Assembly: GCA_964057225.1 (NCBI GenBank)
Contig: OZ059900.1
Location: forward strand, 20,289,638-20,353,637
Direction of reading: 5' to 3'
Origin: Auanema rhodensis
Taxonomy: Eukaryota; Nematoda; Chromadorea; Rhabditida; Rhabditidae
DNA: 64,000 nt
This document shows positions 22,545 to 38,100 of the stretch, piece after piece; the first letter of the stretch is position 1, and the number at the start of each line of letters is the position of its first letter. The notes under the pieces were generated by a model, which made no database searches, was not told the DNA's origin, and saw only the letters and a list, made by a program, of their open reading frames with translations. The translations under genes were made by a program, and so were the position numbers.

Positions 22545-25500
22545 AGTTTTTGGAAATTTCGCTGTAAACAAGGTTTTGACTTACGATTTCATGTGTTCAA
22601 ACTCATGCAATGTCAATGAAACCTAGCTCAAAATTGTTCGTACAACGTCTAGTTCCACTTTCACGACAAAAAACAGGGGTTAGAAAATTAAGGAAATTAG
22701 CATATTCTGAGGGCACGCCCCTTATGGCTAATATTGATTAAATCGATTTTTGTTCATATGAGTCGTTAAATGCAACGAATTTCAGCGTGTTACATACTAA
22801 AATGAAGCATTTTACATGCTGAACACTAGAAAAATACAAAAACACAGTATTTCCCATGAGAAATATTTTATTATGCTGGAAAACCAGTTTTTGGAAATTT
22901 CGCTGTAAACAAGGTTTTGACTTACGATTTCATGTGTTCAAACTCATGCAATGTCAATGAAACCTAGCTCAAAATTGTTCGTACAACGTCTAGTTCCACT
23001 TTCACGACAAAAAAACAAGGGTTAGAAAATTAGGGAAATTAGCATATTCTGAGGGCACGCCCCTTATGGCTAATATTGATTAAATCGATTTTTGTTCATA
23101 TGAGTCGTCAAATGCAACGAATTTCAGCGTGTTACATACTAAAATGAAGCATTTTACATGCTGAACACTAAAAAAATACAAAAACACAGTATTTCCCATG
23201 AGAAATATTTTATTATGCTGGAAAACCAGTTTTTGGAAATTTCGCTGTAAACAAGGTTTTGACTTACGATTTCATGTGTTCAAACTCATGCAATGTCAAT
23301 GAAACCTAGCTCAAAATTGTTCGTACAACGTCTAGTTCCACTTTCACGACAAAAAAAAACAGGGGTTAGAAAATTAGGGAAATTAGCATATTCTGAGGGC
23401 ACGCCCCTTATGGCTAATATTGATTAAATCGATTTTTGTTCATATGAGTCGTCAAATGCAACGAGTTTCAGCGTGTTACATACTAAAATGAAGCATTTTA
23501 CATGCTGAACACTAGAAAAATACAAAAACACAGTATTTCCCATGAGAAATATTTTATTATGCTGGAAAACCAGTTTTTGGAAATTTCGCTGTAAACAAGG
23601 TTTTGACTTACGATTTCATGTGTTCAAACTCATGCAATGTCAATGAAACCTAGCTCAAAATTGTTCGTACAACGTCTAGTTCCACTTTCACGACAAAAAA
23701 ACAGGGGTTAGAAAATTAAGGAAATTAGCATATTCTGAGGGCACGCCCCTTATGGCTAATATTGATTAAATCGATTTTTGTTCATATGAGTCGTCAAATG
23801 CAACGAATTTCAGCGTGTTACATACTAAAATGAAGCATTTTACATGCTGAACACTAGAAAAATACAAAAACACAGTATTTCCCATGAGAAATATTTTATT
23901 ATGCTGGAAAACCAGTTTTTGGAAATTTCGCTGTAAACAAGGTTTTGACTTACGATTTCATGTGTTCAAACTCATGCAATGTCAATGAAACCTAGCTCAA
24001 AATTGTTCGTACAACGTCTAGTTCCACTTTCACGACAAAAAAACAGGGGTTAGAAAATTAGGGAAATTAGCATATTCTGAGCGCACGCCCCTTATGGCTA
24101 ATATTGATTAAATCGATTTTTGTTCATATGAGTCGTCAAATGCAACGAATTTCAGCGTGTTACATACTAAAATGAAGCATTTTACATGCTGAACACTAGA
24201 AAAATACAAAAACACAGTATTTCCCATGAGAAATATTTTATTATGCTGGAAAACCAGTTTTTGGAAATTTCGCTGTAAACAAGGTTTTGACTTACGATTT
24301 CATGTGTTCAAACTCATGCAATGTCAATGAAACCTAGCTCAAAATTGTTCGTACAACGTCTAGTTCCACTTTCACGACAAAAAAACAGGGGTTAGAAAAT
24401 TAGGGAAATTAGCATATTCTGAGGGCACGCCCCTTATGGCTAATATTGATTAAATCGATTTTTGTTCATATGAGTCGTCAAATGCAACGAATTTCAGCGT
24501 GTTACATACTAAAATGAAGCATTTTACATGCTGAACACTAGAAAAATACAAAAACACAGTATTTTCCATGAGAAATATTTTATTATGCTGGAAAACCAGT
24601 TTTTGGAAATTTCGCTGTAAACAAGGTTTTGACTTACGATTTCATGTGTTCAAACTCATGCAATGTCAATGAAACCTAGCTCAAAATTGTTCGTACAACG
24701 TCTAGTTCCACTTTCACGACAAAAAAACAGGGGTTAGAAAATTAAGGAAATTAGCATATTCTGAGGGCACGCCCCTTATGGCTAATATTGATTAAATCGA
24801 TTTTTGTTCATATGAGTCGTCAAATGCAACGAATTTCAGCGTGTTACATACTAAAATGAAGCATTTTACATGCTGAACACTAGAAAAATACAAAAACACA
24901 GTATTTCCCATGAGAAATATTTTATTATGCTGGAAAACCAGTTTTTGGAAATTTCGCTGTAAACAAGGTTTTGACTTACGATTTCATGTGTTCAAACTCA
25001 TGCAATGTCAATGAAACCTAGCTCAAAATTGTTCGTACAACGTCTAGTTCCACTTTCACGACAAAAAAACAGGGGTTAGAAAATTAAGGAAATTAGCATA
25101 TTCTGAGGGCACGCCCCTTATGGCTAATATTGATTAAATCGATTTTTGTTCATATGAGTCGTCAAATGCAACGAATTTCAGCGTGTTACATACTAAAATG
25201 AAGCATTTTACATGCTGAACACTAGAAAAATACAAAAACACAGTATTTCCCATGAGAAATATTTTATTATGCTGGAAAACCAGTTTTTGGAAATTTCGCT
25301 GTAAACAAGGTTTTGACTTACGATTTCATGTGTTCAAACTCATGCAATGTCAATGAAACCTAGCTCAAAATTGTTCGTACAGCGTCTAGTTCCACTTTCA
25401 CGACAAAAAAACAGGGGTTAGAAAATTAAGGAAATTAGCATATTCTGAGGGCACGCCCCTTATGGCTAATATTGATTAAATCGATTTTTGTTCATATGAG

Positions 25501-25623
25501 TCGTCAAATGCAACGAATTTCAGCGTGTTACATACTAAAATGAAGCATTTTACATGCTGAACACTAGAAAAATACAAAAACACAGTATTTCCCATGAGAA
25601 ATATTTTATTATGCTGGAAAACC
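22545..25623 (+). repeat. 9-monomer higher-order repeat of 3079 bp, copy 1
   Basis: The monomers are: six A with CGTTAAATGC (22545); 133A+286A (22886); nine A+236G (23228); 148A (23572); 169C (23914); 310T (24256); 148A (24598); 148A (24940); 101G+148A (25282, CAGCGTCT). Lengths 341+342+344+342x6 sum to 3079 bp. The same order follows directly downstream. It is a different 9-mer from the one at 3763-9918. Confidence 0.93.
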
Positions 25624-28600
25624 AGTTTTTGGAAATTTCGCTGTAAACAAGGTTTTGACTTACGATTTCATGTGTTCAAACTCATGCAATGTCAATGAAA
25701 CCTAGCTCAAAATTGTTCGTACAACGTCTAGTTCCACTTTCACGACAAAAAACAGGGGTTAGAAAATTAAGGAAATTAGCATATTCTGAGGGCACGCCCC
25801 TTATGGCTAATATTGATTAAATCGATTTTTGTTCATATGAGTCGTTAAATGCAACGAATTTCAGCGTGTTACATACTAAAATGAAGCATTTTACATGCTG
25901 AACACTAGAAAAATACAAAAACACAGTATTTCCCATGAGAAATATTTTATTATGCTGGAAAACCAGTTTTTGGAAATTTCGCTGTAAACAAGGTTTTGAC
26001 TTACGATTTCATGTGTTCAAACTCATGCAATGTCAATGAAACCTAGCTCAAAATTGTTCGTACAACGTCTAGTTCCACTTTCACGACAAAAAAACAAGGG
26101 TTAGAAAATTAGGGAAATTAGCATATTCTGAGGGCACGCCCCTTATGGCTAATATTGATTAAATCGATTTTTGTTCATATGAGTCGTCAAATGCAACGAA
26201 TTTCAGCGTGTTACATACTAAAATGAAGCATTTTACATGCTGAACACTAAAAAAATACAAAAACACAGTATTTCCCATGAGAAATATTTTATTATGCTGG
26301 AAAACCAGTTTTTGGAAATTTCGCTGTAAACAAGGTTTTGACTTACGATTTCATGTGTTCAAACTCATGCAATGTCAATGAAACCTAGCTCAAAATTGTT
26401 CGTACAACGTCTAGTTCCACTTTCACGACAAAAAAAAACAGGGGTTAGAAAATTAGGGAAATTAGCATATTCTGAGGGCACGCCCCTTATGGCTAATATT
26501 GATTAAATCGATTTTTGTTCATATGAGTCGTCAAATGCAACGAGTTTCAGCGTGTTACATACTAAAATGAAGCATTTTACATGCTGAACACTAGAAAAAT
26601 ACAAAAACACAGTATTTCCCATGAGAAATATTTTATTATGCTGGAAAACCAGTTTTTGGAAATTTCGCTGTAAACAAGGTTTTGACTTACGATTTCATGT
26701 GTTCAAACTCATGCAATGTCAATGAAACCTAGCTCAAAATTGTTCGTACAACGTCTAGTTCCACTTTCACGACAAAAAAACAGGGGTTAGAAAATTAAGG
26801 AAATTAGCATATTCTGAGGGCACGCCCCTTATGGCTAATATTGATTAAATCGATTTTTGTTCATATGAGTCGTCAAATGCAACGAATTTCAGCGTGTTAC
26901 ATACTAAAATGAAGCATTTTACATGCTGAACACTAGAAAAATACAAAAACACAGTATTTCCCATGAGAAATATTTTATTATGCTGGAAAACCAGTTTTTG
27001 GAAATTTCGCTGTAAACAAGGTTTTGACTTACGATTTCATGTGTTCAAACTCATGCAATGTCAATGAAACCTAGCTCAAAATTGTTCGTACAACGTCTAG
27101 TTCCACTTTCACGACAAAAAAACAGGGGTTAGAAAATTAGGGAAATTAGCATATTCTGAGCGCACGCCCCTTATGGCTAATATTGATTAAATCGATTTTT
27201 GTTCATATGAGTCGTCAAATGCAACGAATTTCAGCGTGTTACATACTAAAATGAAGCATTTTACATGCTGAACACTAGAAAAATACAAAAACACAGTATT
27301 TCCCATGAGAAATATTTTATTATGCTGGAAAACCAGTTTTTGGAAATTTCGCTGTAAACAAGGTTTTGACTTACGATTTCATGTGTTCAAACTCATGCAA
27401 TGTCAATGAAACCTAGCTCAAAATTGTTCGTACAACGTCTAGTTCCACTTTCACGACAAAAAAACAGGGGTTAGAAAATTAGGGAAATTAGCATATTCTG
27501 AGGGCACGCCCCTTATGGCTAATATTGATTAAATCGATTTTTGTTCATATGAGTCGTCAAATGCAACGAATTTCAGCGTGTTACATACTAAAATGAAGCA
27601 TTTTACATGCTGAACACTAGAAAAATACAAAAACACAGTATTTTCCATGAGAAATATTTTATTATGCTGGAAAACCAGTTTTTGGAAATTTCGCTGTAAA
27701 CAAGGTTTTGACTTACGATTTCATGTGTTCAAACTCATGCAATGTCAATGAAACCTAGCTCAAAATTGTTCGTACAACGTCTAGTTCCACTTTCACGACA
27801 AAAAAACAGGGGTTAGAAAATTAAGGAAATTAGCATATTCTGAGGGCACGCCCCTTATGGCTAATATTGATTAAATCGATTTTTGTTCATATGAGTCGTC
27901 AAATGCAACGAATTTCAGCGTGTTACATACTAAAATGAAGCATTTTACATGCTGAACACTAGAAAAATACAAAAACACAGTATTTCCCATGAGAAATATT
28001 TTATTATGCTGGAAAACCAGTTTTTGGAAATTTCGCTGTAAACAAGGTTTTGACTTACGATTTCATGTGTTCAAACTCATGCAATGTCAATGAAACCTAG
28101 CTCAAAATTGTTCGTACAACGTCTAGTTCCACTTTCACGACAAAAAAACAGGGGTTAGAAAATTAAGGAAATTAGCATATTCTGAGGGCACGCCCCTTAT
28201 GGCTAATATTGATTAAATCGATTTTTGTTCATATGAGTCGTCAAATGCAACGAATTTCAGCGTGTTACATACTAAAATGAAGCATTTTACATGCTGAACA
28301 CTAGAAAAATACAAAAACACAGTATTTCCCATGAGAAATATTTTATTATGCTGGAAAACCAGTTTTTGGAAATTTCGCTGTAAACAAGGTTTTGACTTAC
28401 GATTTCATGTGTTCAAACTCATGCAATGTCAATGAAACCTAGCTCAAAATTGTTCGTACAGCGTCTAGTTCCACTTTCACGACAAAAAAACAGGGGTTAG
28501 AAAATTAAGGAAATTAGCATATTCTGAGGGCACGCCCCTTATGGCTAATATTGATTAAATCGATTTTTGTTCATATGAGTCGTCAAATGCAACGAATTTC

Positions 28601-28702
28601 AGCGTGTTACATACTAAAATGAAGCATTTTACATGCTGAACACTAGAAAAATACAAAAACACAGTATTTCCCATGAGAAATATTTTATTATGCTGGAAAA
28701 CC
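25624..28702 (+). repeat. 9-monomer higher-order repeat of 3079 bp, copy 2
   Basis: This repeats copy 1 at an exact offset of 3079 bp: six A with CGTTAAATGC (25624); 133A+286A (25965); nine A+236G (26307); 148A (26651); 169C (26993); 310T (27335); 148A (27677); 148A (28019); 101G (28361). I noticed no difference at diagnostic positions. Confidence 0.93.
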
Positions 28703-31700
28703 AGTTTTTGGAAATTTCGCTGTAAACAAGGTTTTGACTTACGATTTCATGTGTTCAAACTCATGCAATGTCAATGAAACCTAGCTCAAAATTGTTCGTA
28801 CAACGTCTAGTTCCACTTTCACGACAAAAAAACAGGGGTTAGAAAATTAAGGAAATTAGCATATTCTGAGGGCACGCCCCTTATGGCTAATATTGATTAA
28901 ATCGATTTTTGTTCATATGAGTCGTCAAATGCAACGAATTTCAGCGTGTTACATACTAAAATGAAGCATTTTACATGCTGAACACTAGAAAAATACAAAA
29001 ACACAGTATTTCCCATGAGAAATATTTTATTATGCTGGAAAACCAGTTTTTGGAAATTTCGCTGTAAACAAGGTTTTGACTTACGATTTCATGTGTTCAA
29101 ACTCATGCAATGTCAATGAAACCTAGCTCAAAATTGTTCGTACAACGTCTAGTTCCACTTTCACGACAAAAAAACAAGGGTTAGAAAATTAGGGAAATTA
29201 GCATATTCTGAGGGCACGCCCCTTATGGCTAATATTGATTAAATCGATTTTTGTTCATATGAGTCGTCAAATGCAACGAATTTCAGCGTGTTACATACTA
29301 AAATGAAGCATTTTACATGCTGAACACTAAAAAAATACAAAAACACAGTATTTCCCATGAGAAATATTTTATTATGCTGGAAAACCAGTTTTTGGAAATT
29401 TCGCTGTAAACAAGGTTTTGACTTACGATTTCATGTGTTCAAACTCATGCAATGTCAATGAAACCTAGCTCAAAATTGTTCGTACAACGTCTAGTTCCAC
29501 TTTCACGACAAAAAACAGGGGTTAGAAAATTAAGGAAATTAGCATATTCTGAGGGCACGCCGCTTATGGCTAATATTGATTAAATCGATTTTTGTTCATA
29601 TGAGTCGTCAAATGCAACGAATTTCAACGTGTTACATACTAAAATGAAGCATTTTACATGCTGAACACTAGAAAAATACAAAAACACAGTATTTCCCATG
29701 AGAAATATTTTATTATGCTGGAAAACCAGTTTTTGGAAATTTCGCTGTAAACAAGGTTTTGACTTACGATTTCATGTGTTCAAACTCATGCAATGTCAAT
29801 GAAACCTAGCTCAAAATTGTTCGTACAACGTCTAGTTCCACTTTCACGACAAAAAAACAGGGGTTAGAAAATTAGGGAAATTAGCATATTCTGAGGGCAC
29901 GCCCCTTATGGCTAGTATTGATTAAATCGATTTTTGTTCATATGAGTCGTCAAATGCAACGAATTTCAGCGTGTTACATACTAAAATGAAACATTTTACA
30001 TGCTGAACACTAGAAAAATACAAAAACACAGTATTTCCCATGAGAAATATTTTATTATGCTGGAAAACCAGTTTTTGGAAATTTCGCTGTAAACAAGGTT
30101 TTGACTTACGATTTCATGTGTTCAAACTCATGCAATGTCAATGAAACCTAGCTCAAAATTGTTTGTACAACGTCTAGTTCCACTTTCACGACAAAAAAAA
30201 CAGGGGTTAGAAAATTAGGGAAATTAGCATATTCTGAGGGCACGCCCCTTATGGCTAATATTGATTAAATCGATTTTTGTTCATATGAGTCGTCAAATGC
30301 AACGAGTTTCAGCGTGTTACATACTAAAATGAAGCATTTTACATGCTGAACACTAGAAAAATACAAAAACACAGTATTTCCCATGAGAAATATTTTATTA
30401 TGCTGGAAAACCAGTTTTTGGAAATTTCGCTGTAAACAAGGTTTTGACTTACGATTTCATGTGTTCAAACTCATGCAATGTCAATGAAACCTAGCTCAAA
30501 ATTGTTCGTACAACGTCTAGTTCCACTTTCACGACAAAAAAACAGGGGTTAGAAAATTAAGGAAATTAGCATATTCTGAGGGCACGCCCCTTATGGCTAA
30601 TATTGATTAAATCGATTTTTGTTCATATGAGTCGTCAAATGCAACGAATTTCAGCGTGTTACGTACTAAAATGAAGCATTTTACATGCTGAACACTAGAA
30701 AAATACAAAAACACAGTATTTCCCATGAGAAATATTTTATTATGCTGGAAAACCAGTTTTTGGAAATTTCGCTGTAAACAAGGTTTTGACTTACGATTTC
30801 ATGTGTTCAAACTCATGCAATGTCAATGAAACCTAGCTCAAAATTGTTCGTACAGCGTCTAGTTCCACTTTCACGACAAAAAAACAGGGGTTAGAAAATT
30901 AAGGAAATTAGCATATTCTGAGGGCACGCCCCTTATGGCTAATATTGATTAAATCGATTTTTGTTCATATGAGTCGTCAAATGCAACGAATTTCAGCGTG
31001 TTACATACTAAAATGAAGCATTTTACATGCTGAACACTAGAAAAATACAAAAACACAGTATTTCCCATGAGAAATATTTTATTATGCTGGAAAACCAGTT
31101 TTTGGAAATTTCGCTGTAAACAAGGTTTTGACTTACGATTTCATGTGTTCAAACTCATGCAATGTCAATGAAACCTAGCTCAAAATTGTTCGTACAACGT
31201 CTAGTTCCACTTTCACGACAAAAAAACAGGGGTTAGAAAATTAAGGAAATTAGCATATTCTGAGGGCACGCCCCTTATGGCTAATATTGATTAAATCGAT
31301 TTTTGTTCATATGAGTCGTCAAATGCAACGAATTTCAGCGTGTTACATACTAAAATGAAGCATTTTACATGCTGAACACTAGAAAAATACAAAAACACAG
31401 TATTTCCCATGAGAAATATTTTATTATGCTGGAAAACCAGTTTTTGGAAATTTCGCTGTAAACAAGGTTTTGACTTACGATTTCATGTGTTCAAACTCAT
31501 GCAATGTCAATGAAACCTAGCTCAAAATTGTTCGTACAACGTCTAGTTCCACTTTCACGACAAAAAAACAAGGGTTAGAAAATTAGGGAAATTAGCATAT
31601 TCTGAGGGCACGCCCCTTATGGCTAATATTGATTAAATCGATTTTTGTTCATATGAGTCGTCAAATGCAACGAATTTCAGCGTGTTACATACTAAAATGA

Positions 31701-32122
31701 AGCATTTTACATGCTGAACACTAAAAAAATACAAAAACACAGTATTTCCCATGAGAAATATTTTATTATGCTGGAAAACCAGTTTTTGGAAATTTCGCTG
31801 TAAACAAGGTTTTGACTTACGATTTCATGTGTTCAAACTCATGCAATGTCAATGAAACCTAGCTCAAAATTGTTCGTACAACGTCTAGTTCCACTTTCAC
31901 GACAAAAAAACAAGGGTTAGAAAATTAGGGAAATTAGCATATTCTGAGGGCACGCCCCTTATGGCTAATATTGATTAAATCGATTTTTGTTCATATGAGT
32001 CGTCAAATGCAACGAATTTCAGCGTGTTACATACTAAAATGAAGCATTTTACATGCTGAACACTAAAAAAATACAAAAACACAGTATTTCCCATGAGAAA
32101 TATTTTATTATGCTGGAAAACC
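28703..32122 (+). repeat. Ten-monomer block containing one four-monomer cassette
   Basis: 148A (28703); the cassette 133A+286A (29045), six A+242A with a private CGCCGCTT (29387), 188G+264A (29728), 95T+eight A+236G (30070, 343 bp); 148A with TTACGTACT (30413); 101G+148A (30755); 148A (31097); 133A+286A twice (31439, 31781). The cassette recurs from 46483 onward. Confidence 0.88.
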
Positions 32123-35100
32123 AGTTTTTGGAAATTTCGCTGTAAACAAGGTTTTGACTTACGATTTCATGTGTTCAAACTCATGCAATGTCAATGAAAC
32201 CTAGCTCAAAATTGTTCGTACAACGTCTAGTTCCACTTTCACGACAAAAAACAGGGGTTAGAAAATTAAGGAAATTAGCATATTCTGAGGGCACGCCCCT
32301 TATGGCTAATATTGATTAAATCGATTTTTGTTCATATGAGTCGTCAAATGCAACGAATTTCAACGTGTTACATACTAAAATGAAGCATTTTACATGCTGA
32401 ACACTAGAAAAATACAAAAACACAGTATTTCCCATGAGAAATATTTTATTATGCTGGAAAACCAGTTTTTGGAAATTTCGCTGTAAACAAGGTTTTGACT
32501 TACGATTTCATGTGTTCAAACTCATGCAATGTCAATGAAACCTAGCTCAAAATTGTTCGTACAACGTCTAGTTCCACTTTCACGACAAAAAAACAGGGGT
32601 TAGAAAATTAGGGAAATTAGCATATTCTGAGGGCACGCCCCTTATGGCTAATATTGATTAAATCGATTTTTGTTCATATGAGTCGTCAACTGCAACGAAT
32701 TTCAGCGTGTTACATACTAAAATGAAGCATTTTACATGCTGAACACTAAAAAAATACAAAAACACAGTATTTCCCATGAGAAATATTTTATTATGCTGGA
32801 AAACCAGTTTTTGGAAATTTCGCTGTAAACAAGGTTTTGACTTACGATTTCATGTGTTCAAACTCATGCAATGTCAATGAAACCTAGCTCAAAATTGTTC
32901 GTACAACGTCTAGTTCCACTTTCACGACAAAAAACAGGGGTTAGAAAATTAAGGAAATTAGCATATTCTGAGGGCACGCCCCTTATGGCTAATATTGATT
33001 AAATCGATTTTTGTTCATATGAGTCGTCAAATGCAACGAATTTCAACGTGTTACATACTAAAATGAAGCATTTTACATGCTGAACACTAGAAAAATACAA
33101 AAACACAGTATTTCCCATGAGAAATATTTTATTATGCTGGAAAACCAGTTTTTGGAAATTTCGCTGTAAACAAGGTTTTGACTTACGATTTCATGTGTTC
33201 AAACTCATGCAATGTCAATGAAACCTAGCTCAAAATTGTTCGTACAACGTCTAGTCCCACTTTCACGACAAAAAAACAAGGGTTAGAAAATTAGGGAAAT
33301 TAGCATATTCTGAGGGCACGCCCCTTATGGCTAATATTGATTAAATCGATTTTTGTTCATATGAGTCGTCAAATGCAACGAATTTCAGCGTGTTACATAC
33401 TAAAATGAAGCATTTTACATGCTGAACACTAGAAAAATACAAAAACACAGTATTTCCCATGAGAAATATTTTATTATGCTGGAAAACCAGTTTTTGGAAA
33501 TTTCGCTGTAAACAAGGTTTTGACTTACGATTTCATGTGTTCAAACTCATGCAATGTCAATGAAACCTAGCTCAAAATTGTTCGTACAACGTCTAGTTCC
33601 ACTTTCACGACAAAAAAATAGGGGTTAGAAAATTAGGGAAATTAGCATATTCTGAGCGCACGCCCCTTATGGCTAATATTGATTAAATCGATTTTTGTTC
33701 ATATGAGTCGTCAAATGCAACGAATTTCAGCGTGTTACATACTAAAATGAAGCATTTTACATGCTGAACACTAGAAAAATACAAAAACACAGTATTTCCC
33801 ATGAGAAATATTTTATTATGCTGGAAAACCAGTTTTTGGAAATTTCGCTGTAAACAAGGTTTTGACTTACGATTTCATGTGTTCAAACTCATGCAATGTC
33901 AATGAAACCTAGCTCAAAATTGTTCGTACAACGTCTAGTTCCACTTTCACGACAAAAAAACAGGGGTTAGAAAATTAAGGAAATTAGCATATTCTGAGGG
34001 CACGCCCCTTATGGCTAATATTGATTAAATCGATTTTTGTTCATATGAGTCGTCAAATGCAACGAATATCAGCGTGTTACATACTAAAATGAAGCATTTT
34101 ACATGCTGAACACTAGAAAAATACAAAAACACAGTATTTCCCATGAGAAATATTTTATTATGCTGGAAAACCAGTTTTTGGAAATTTCGCTGTAAACAAG
34201 GTTTTGACTTACGATTTCATGTGTTCAAACTCATGCAATGTCAATGAAACCTAGCTCAAAATTGTTCGTACAACGTCTAGTTCCACTTTCACGACAAAAA
34301 AACAGGGGTTAGAAAATTAAGGAAATTAGCATATTCTGAGGGCACGCCCCTTATGGCTAATATTGATTAAATCGATTTTTGTTCATATGAGTCGTCAAAT
34401 GCAACGAATTTCAGCGTGTTACATATTAAAATGAAGCATTTTACATGCTGAACACTAGAAAAATACAAAAACACAGTATTTCCCATGAGAAATATTTTAT
34501 TATGCTGGAAAACCAGTTTTTGGAAATTTCGCTGTAAACAAGGTTTTGACTTACGATTTCATGTGTTCAAACTCATGCAATGTCAATGAAACCTAGCTCA
34601 AAATTGTTCGTACAACGTCTAGTTCCACTTTCACGACAAAAAAACAGGGGTTAGAAAATTAGGGAAATTAGCATATTCTGAGGGCACGCCCCTTATGGCT
34701 AATATTGATTAAATCGATTTTTGTTCATATGAGTCGTCAAATGCAACGAATTTCAGCGTGTTACATACTAAAATGAAGCATTTTACATGCTGAACACTAG
34801 AAAAATACAAAAACACAGTATTTCCCATGAGAAATATTTTATTATGCTGGAAAACCAGTTTTTGGAAATTTCGCTGTAAACAAGGTTTTGACTTACGATT
34901 TCATGTGTTCAAACTCATGCAATGTCAATGAAACCTAGCTCAAAATTGTTCGTACAACGTCTAGTTCCACTTTCACGACAAAAAAATAGGGGTTAGAAAA
35001 TTAGGGAAATTAGCATATTCTGAGCGCACGCCCCTTATGGCTAATATTGATTAAATCGATTTTTGTTCATATGAGTCGTCAAATGCAACGAATTTCAGCG

Positions 35101-38100
35101 TGTTACATACTAAAATGAAGCATTTTACATGCTGAACACTAGAAAAATACAAAAACACAGTATTTCCCATGAGAAATATTTTATTATGCTGGAAAACCAG
35201 TTTTTGGAAATTTCGCTGTAAACAAGGTTTTGACTTACGATTTCATGTGTTCAAACTCATGCAATGTCAATGAAACCTAGCTCAAAATTGTTCGTACAAC
35301 GTCTAGTTCCACTTTCACGACAAAAAAACAGGGGTTAGAAAATTAAGGAAATTAGCATATTCTGAGGGCACGCCCCTTATGGCTAATATTGATTAAATCG
35401 ATTTTTGTTCATATGAGTCGTCAAATGCAACGAATATCAGCGTGTTACATACTAAAATGAAGCATTTTACATGCTGAACACTAGAAAAATACAAAAACAC
35501 AGTATTTCCCATGAGAAATATTTTATTATGCTGGAAAACCAGTTTTTGGAAATTTCGCTGTAAACAAGGTTTTGACTTACGATTTCATGTGTTCAAACTC
35601 ATGCAATGTCAATGAAACCTAGCTCAAAATTGTTCGTACAACGTCTAGTTCCACTTTCACGACAAAAAAACAGGGGTTAGAAAATTAAGGAAATTAGCAT
35701 ATTCTGAGGGCACGCCCCTTATGGCTAATATTGATTAAATCGATTTTTGTTCATATGAGTCGTCAAATGCAACGAATTTCAGCGTGTTACATATTAAAAT
35801 GAAGCATTTTACATGCTGAACACTAGAAAAATACAAAAACACAGTATTTCCCATGAGAAATATTTTATTATGCTGGAAAACCAGTTTTTGGAAATTTCGC
35901 TGTAAACAAGGTTTTGACTTACGATTTCATGTGTTCAAACTCATGCAATGTCAATGAAACCTAGCTCAAAATTGTTCGTACAACGTCTAGTTCCACTTTC
36001 ACGACAAAAAAACAGGGGTTAGAAAATTAGGGAAATTAGCATATTCTGAGGGCACGCCCCTTATGGCTAATATTGATTAAATCGATTTTTGTTCATATGA
36101 GTCGTCAAATGCAACGAATTTCAGCGTGTTACATACTAAAATGAAGCATTTTACATGCTGAACACTAGAAAAATACAAAAACACAGTATTTCCCATGAGA
36201 AATATTTTATTATGCTGGAAAACCAGTTTTTGGAAATTTCGCTGTAAACAAGGTTTTGACTTACGATTTCATGTGTTCAAACTCATGCAATGTCAATGAA
36301 ACCTAGCTCAAAATTGTTCGTACAACGTCTAGTTCCACTTTCACGACAAAAAAACAGGGGTTAGAAAATTAAGGAAATTAGCATATTCTGAGGGCACGCC
36401 CCTTATGGCTAATATTGATTAAATCGATTTTTGTTCATATGAGTCGTCAAATGCAACGAATTTCAGCGTGTTACATACTAAAATGAAGCATTTTACATGC
36501 TGAACACTAGAAAAATACAAAAACACAGTATTTCCCATGAGAAATATTTTATTATGCTGGAAAACCAGTTTTTGGAAATTTCGCTGTAAACAAGGTTTTG
36601 ACTTACGATTTCATGTGTTCAAACTCATGCAATGTCAATGAAACCTAGCTCAAAATTGTTCGTACAACGTCTAGTTCCACTTTCACGACAAAAAAACAGG
36701 GGTTAGAAAATTAAGGAAATTAGCATATTCTGAGGGCACGCCCCTTATGGCTAATATTGATTAAATCGATTTTTGTTCATATGAGTCGTCAAATGCAACG
36801 AATTTCAGCGTGTTACAAACTAAAATGAAGCATTTTACATGCTGAACACTAGAAAAATACAAAAACACAGTATTTCCCATGAGAAATATTTTATTATGCT
36901 GGAAAACCAGTTTTTGGAAATTTCGCTGTAAACAAGGTTTTGACTTACGATTTCATGTGTTCAAACTCATGCAATGTCAATGAAACCTAGCTCAAAATTG
37001 TTCGTACAACGTCTAGTTCCACTTTCACGACAAAAAAACAAGGGTTAGAAAATTAGGGAAATTAGCATATTCTGAGGGCACGCCCCTTATGGCTAATATT
37101 GATTAAATCGATTTTTGTTCATATGAGTCGTCAAATGCAACGAATTTCAGCGTGTTACATATTAAAATGAAGCATTTTACATGCTGAACACTAGAAAAAT
37201 ACAAAAACACAGTATTTCCCATGAGAAATATTTTATTATGCTGGAAAACCAGTTTTTGGAAATTTCGCTGTAAACAAGGTTTTGACTTACGATTTCATGT
37301 GTTCAAACTCATGCAATGTCAATGAAACCTAGCTCAAAATTGTTCGTACAACGTCTAGTTCCACTTTCACGACAAAAAAACAGGGGTTAGAAAATTAAGG
37401 AAATTAGCATATTCTGAGGGCACGCCCCTTATGGCTAATATTGATTAAATCGATTTTTGTTCATATGAGTCGTCAAATGCAACGAATTTCAGCGTGTTAC
37501 ATACTAAAATGAAGCATTTTACATGCTGAACACTAGAAAAATACAAAAACACAGTATTTCCCATGAGAAATATTTTATTATGCTGGAAAACCAGTTTTTG
37601 GAAATTTCGCTGTAAACAAGGTTTTGACTTACGATTTCATGTGTTCAAACTCATGCAATGTCAATGAAACCTAGCTCAAAATTGTTCGTACAACGTCTAG
37701 TTCCACTTTCACGACAAAAAAACAGGGGTTAGAAAATTAAGGAAATTAGCATATTCTGAGGGCACGCCCCTTATGGCTAATATTGATTAAATCGATTTTT
37801 GTTCATATGAGTCGTCAAATGCAACGAATTTCAGCGTGTTACATACTAAAATGAAGCATTTTACATGCTGAACACTAGAAAAATACAAAAACACAGTATT
37901 TCCCATGAGAAATATTTTATTATGCTGGAAAACCAGTTTTTGGAAATTTCGCTGTAAACAAGGTTTTGACTTACGATTTCATGTGTTCAAACTCATGCAA
38001 TGTCAATGAAACCTAGCTCAAAATTGTTCGTACAACGTCTAGTTCCACTTTCACGACAAAAAAACAAGGGTTAGAAAATTAGGGAAATTAGCATATTCTG

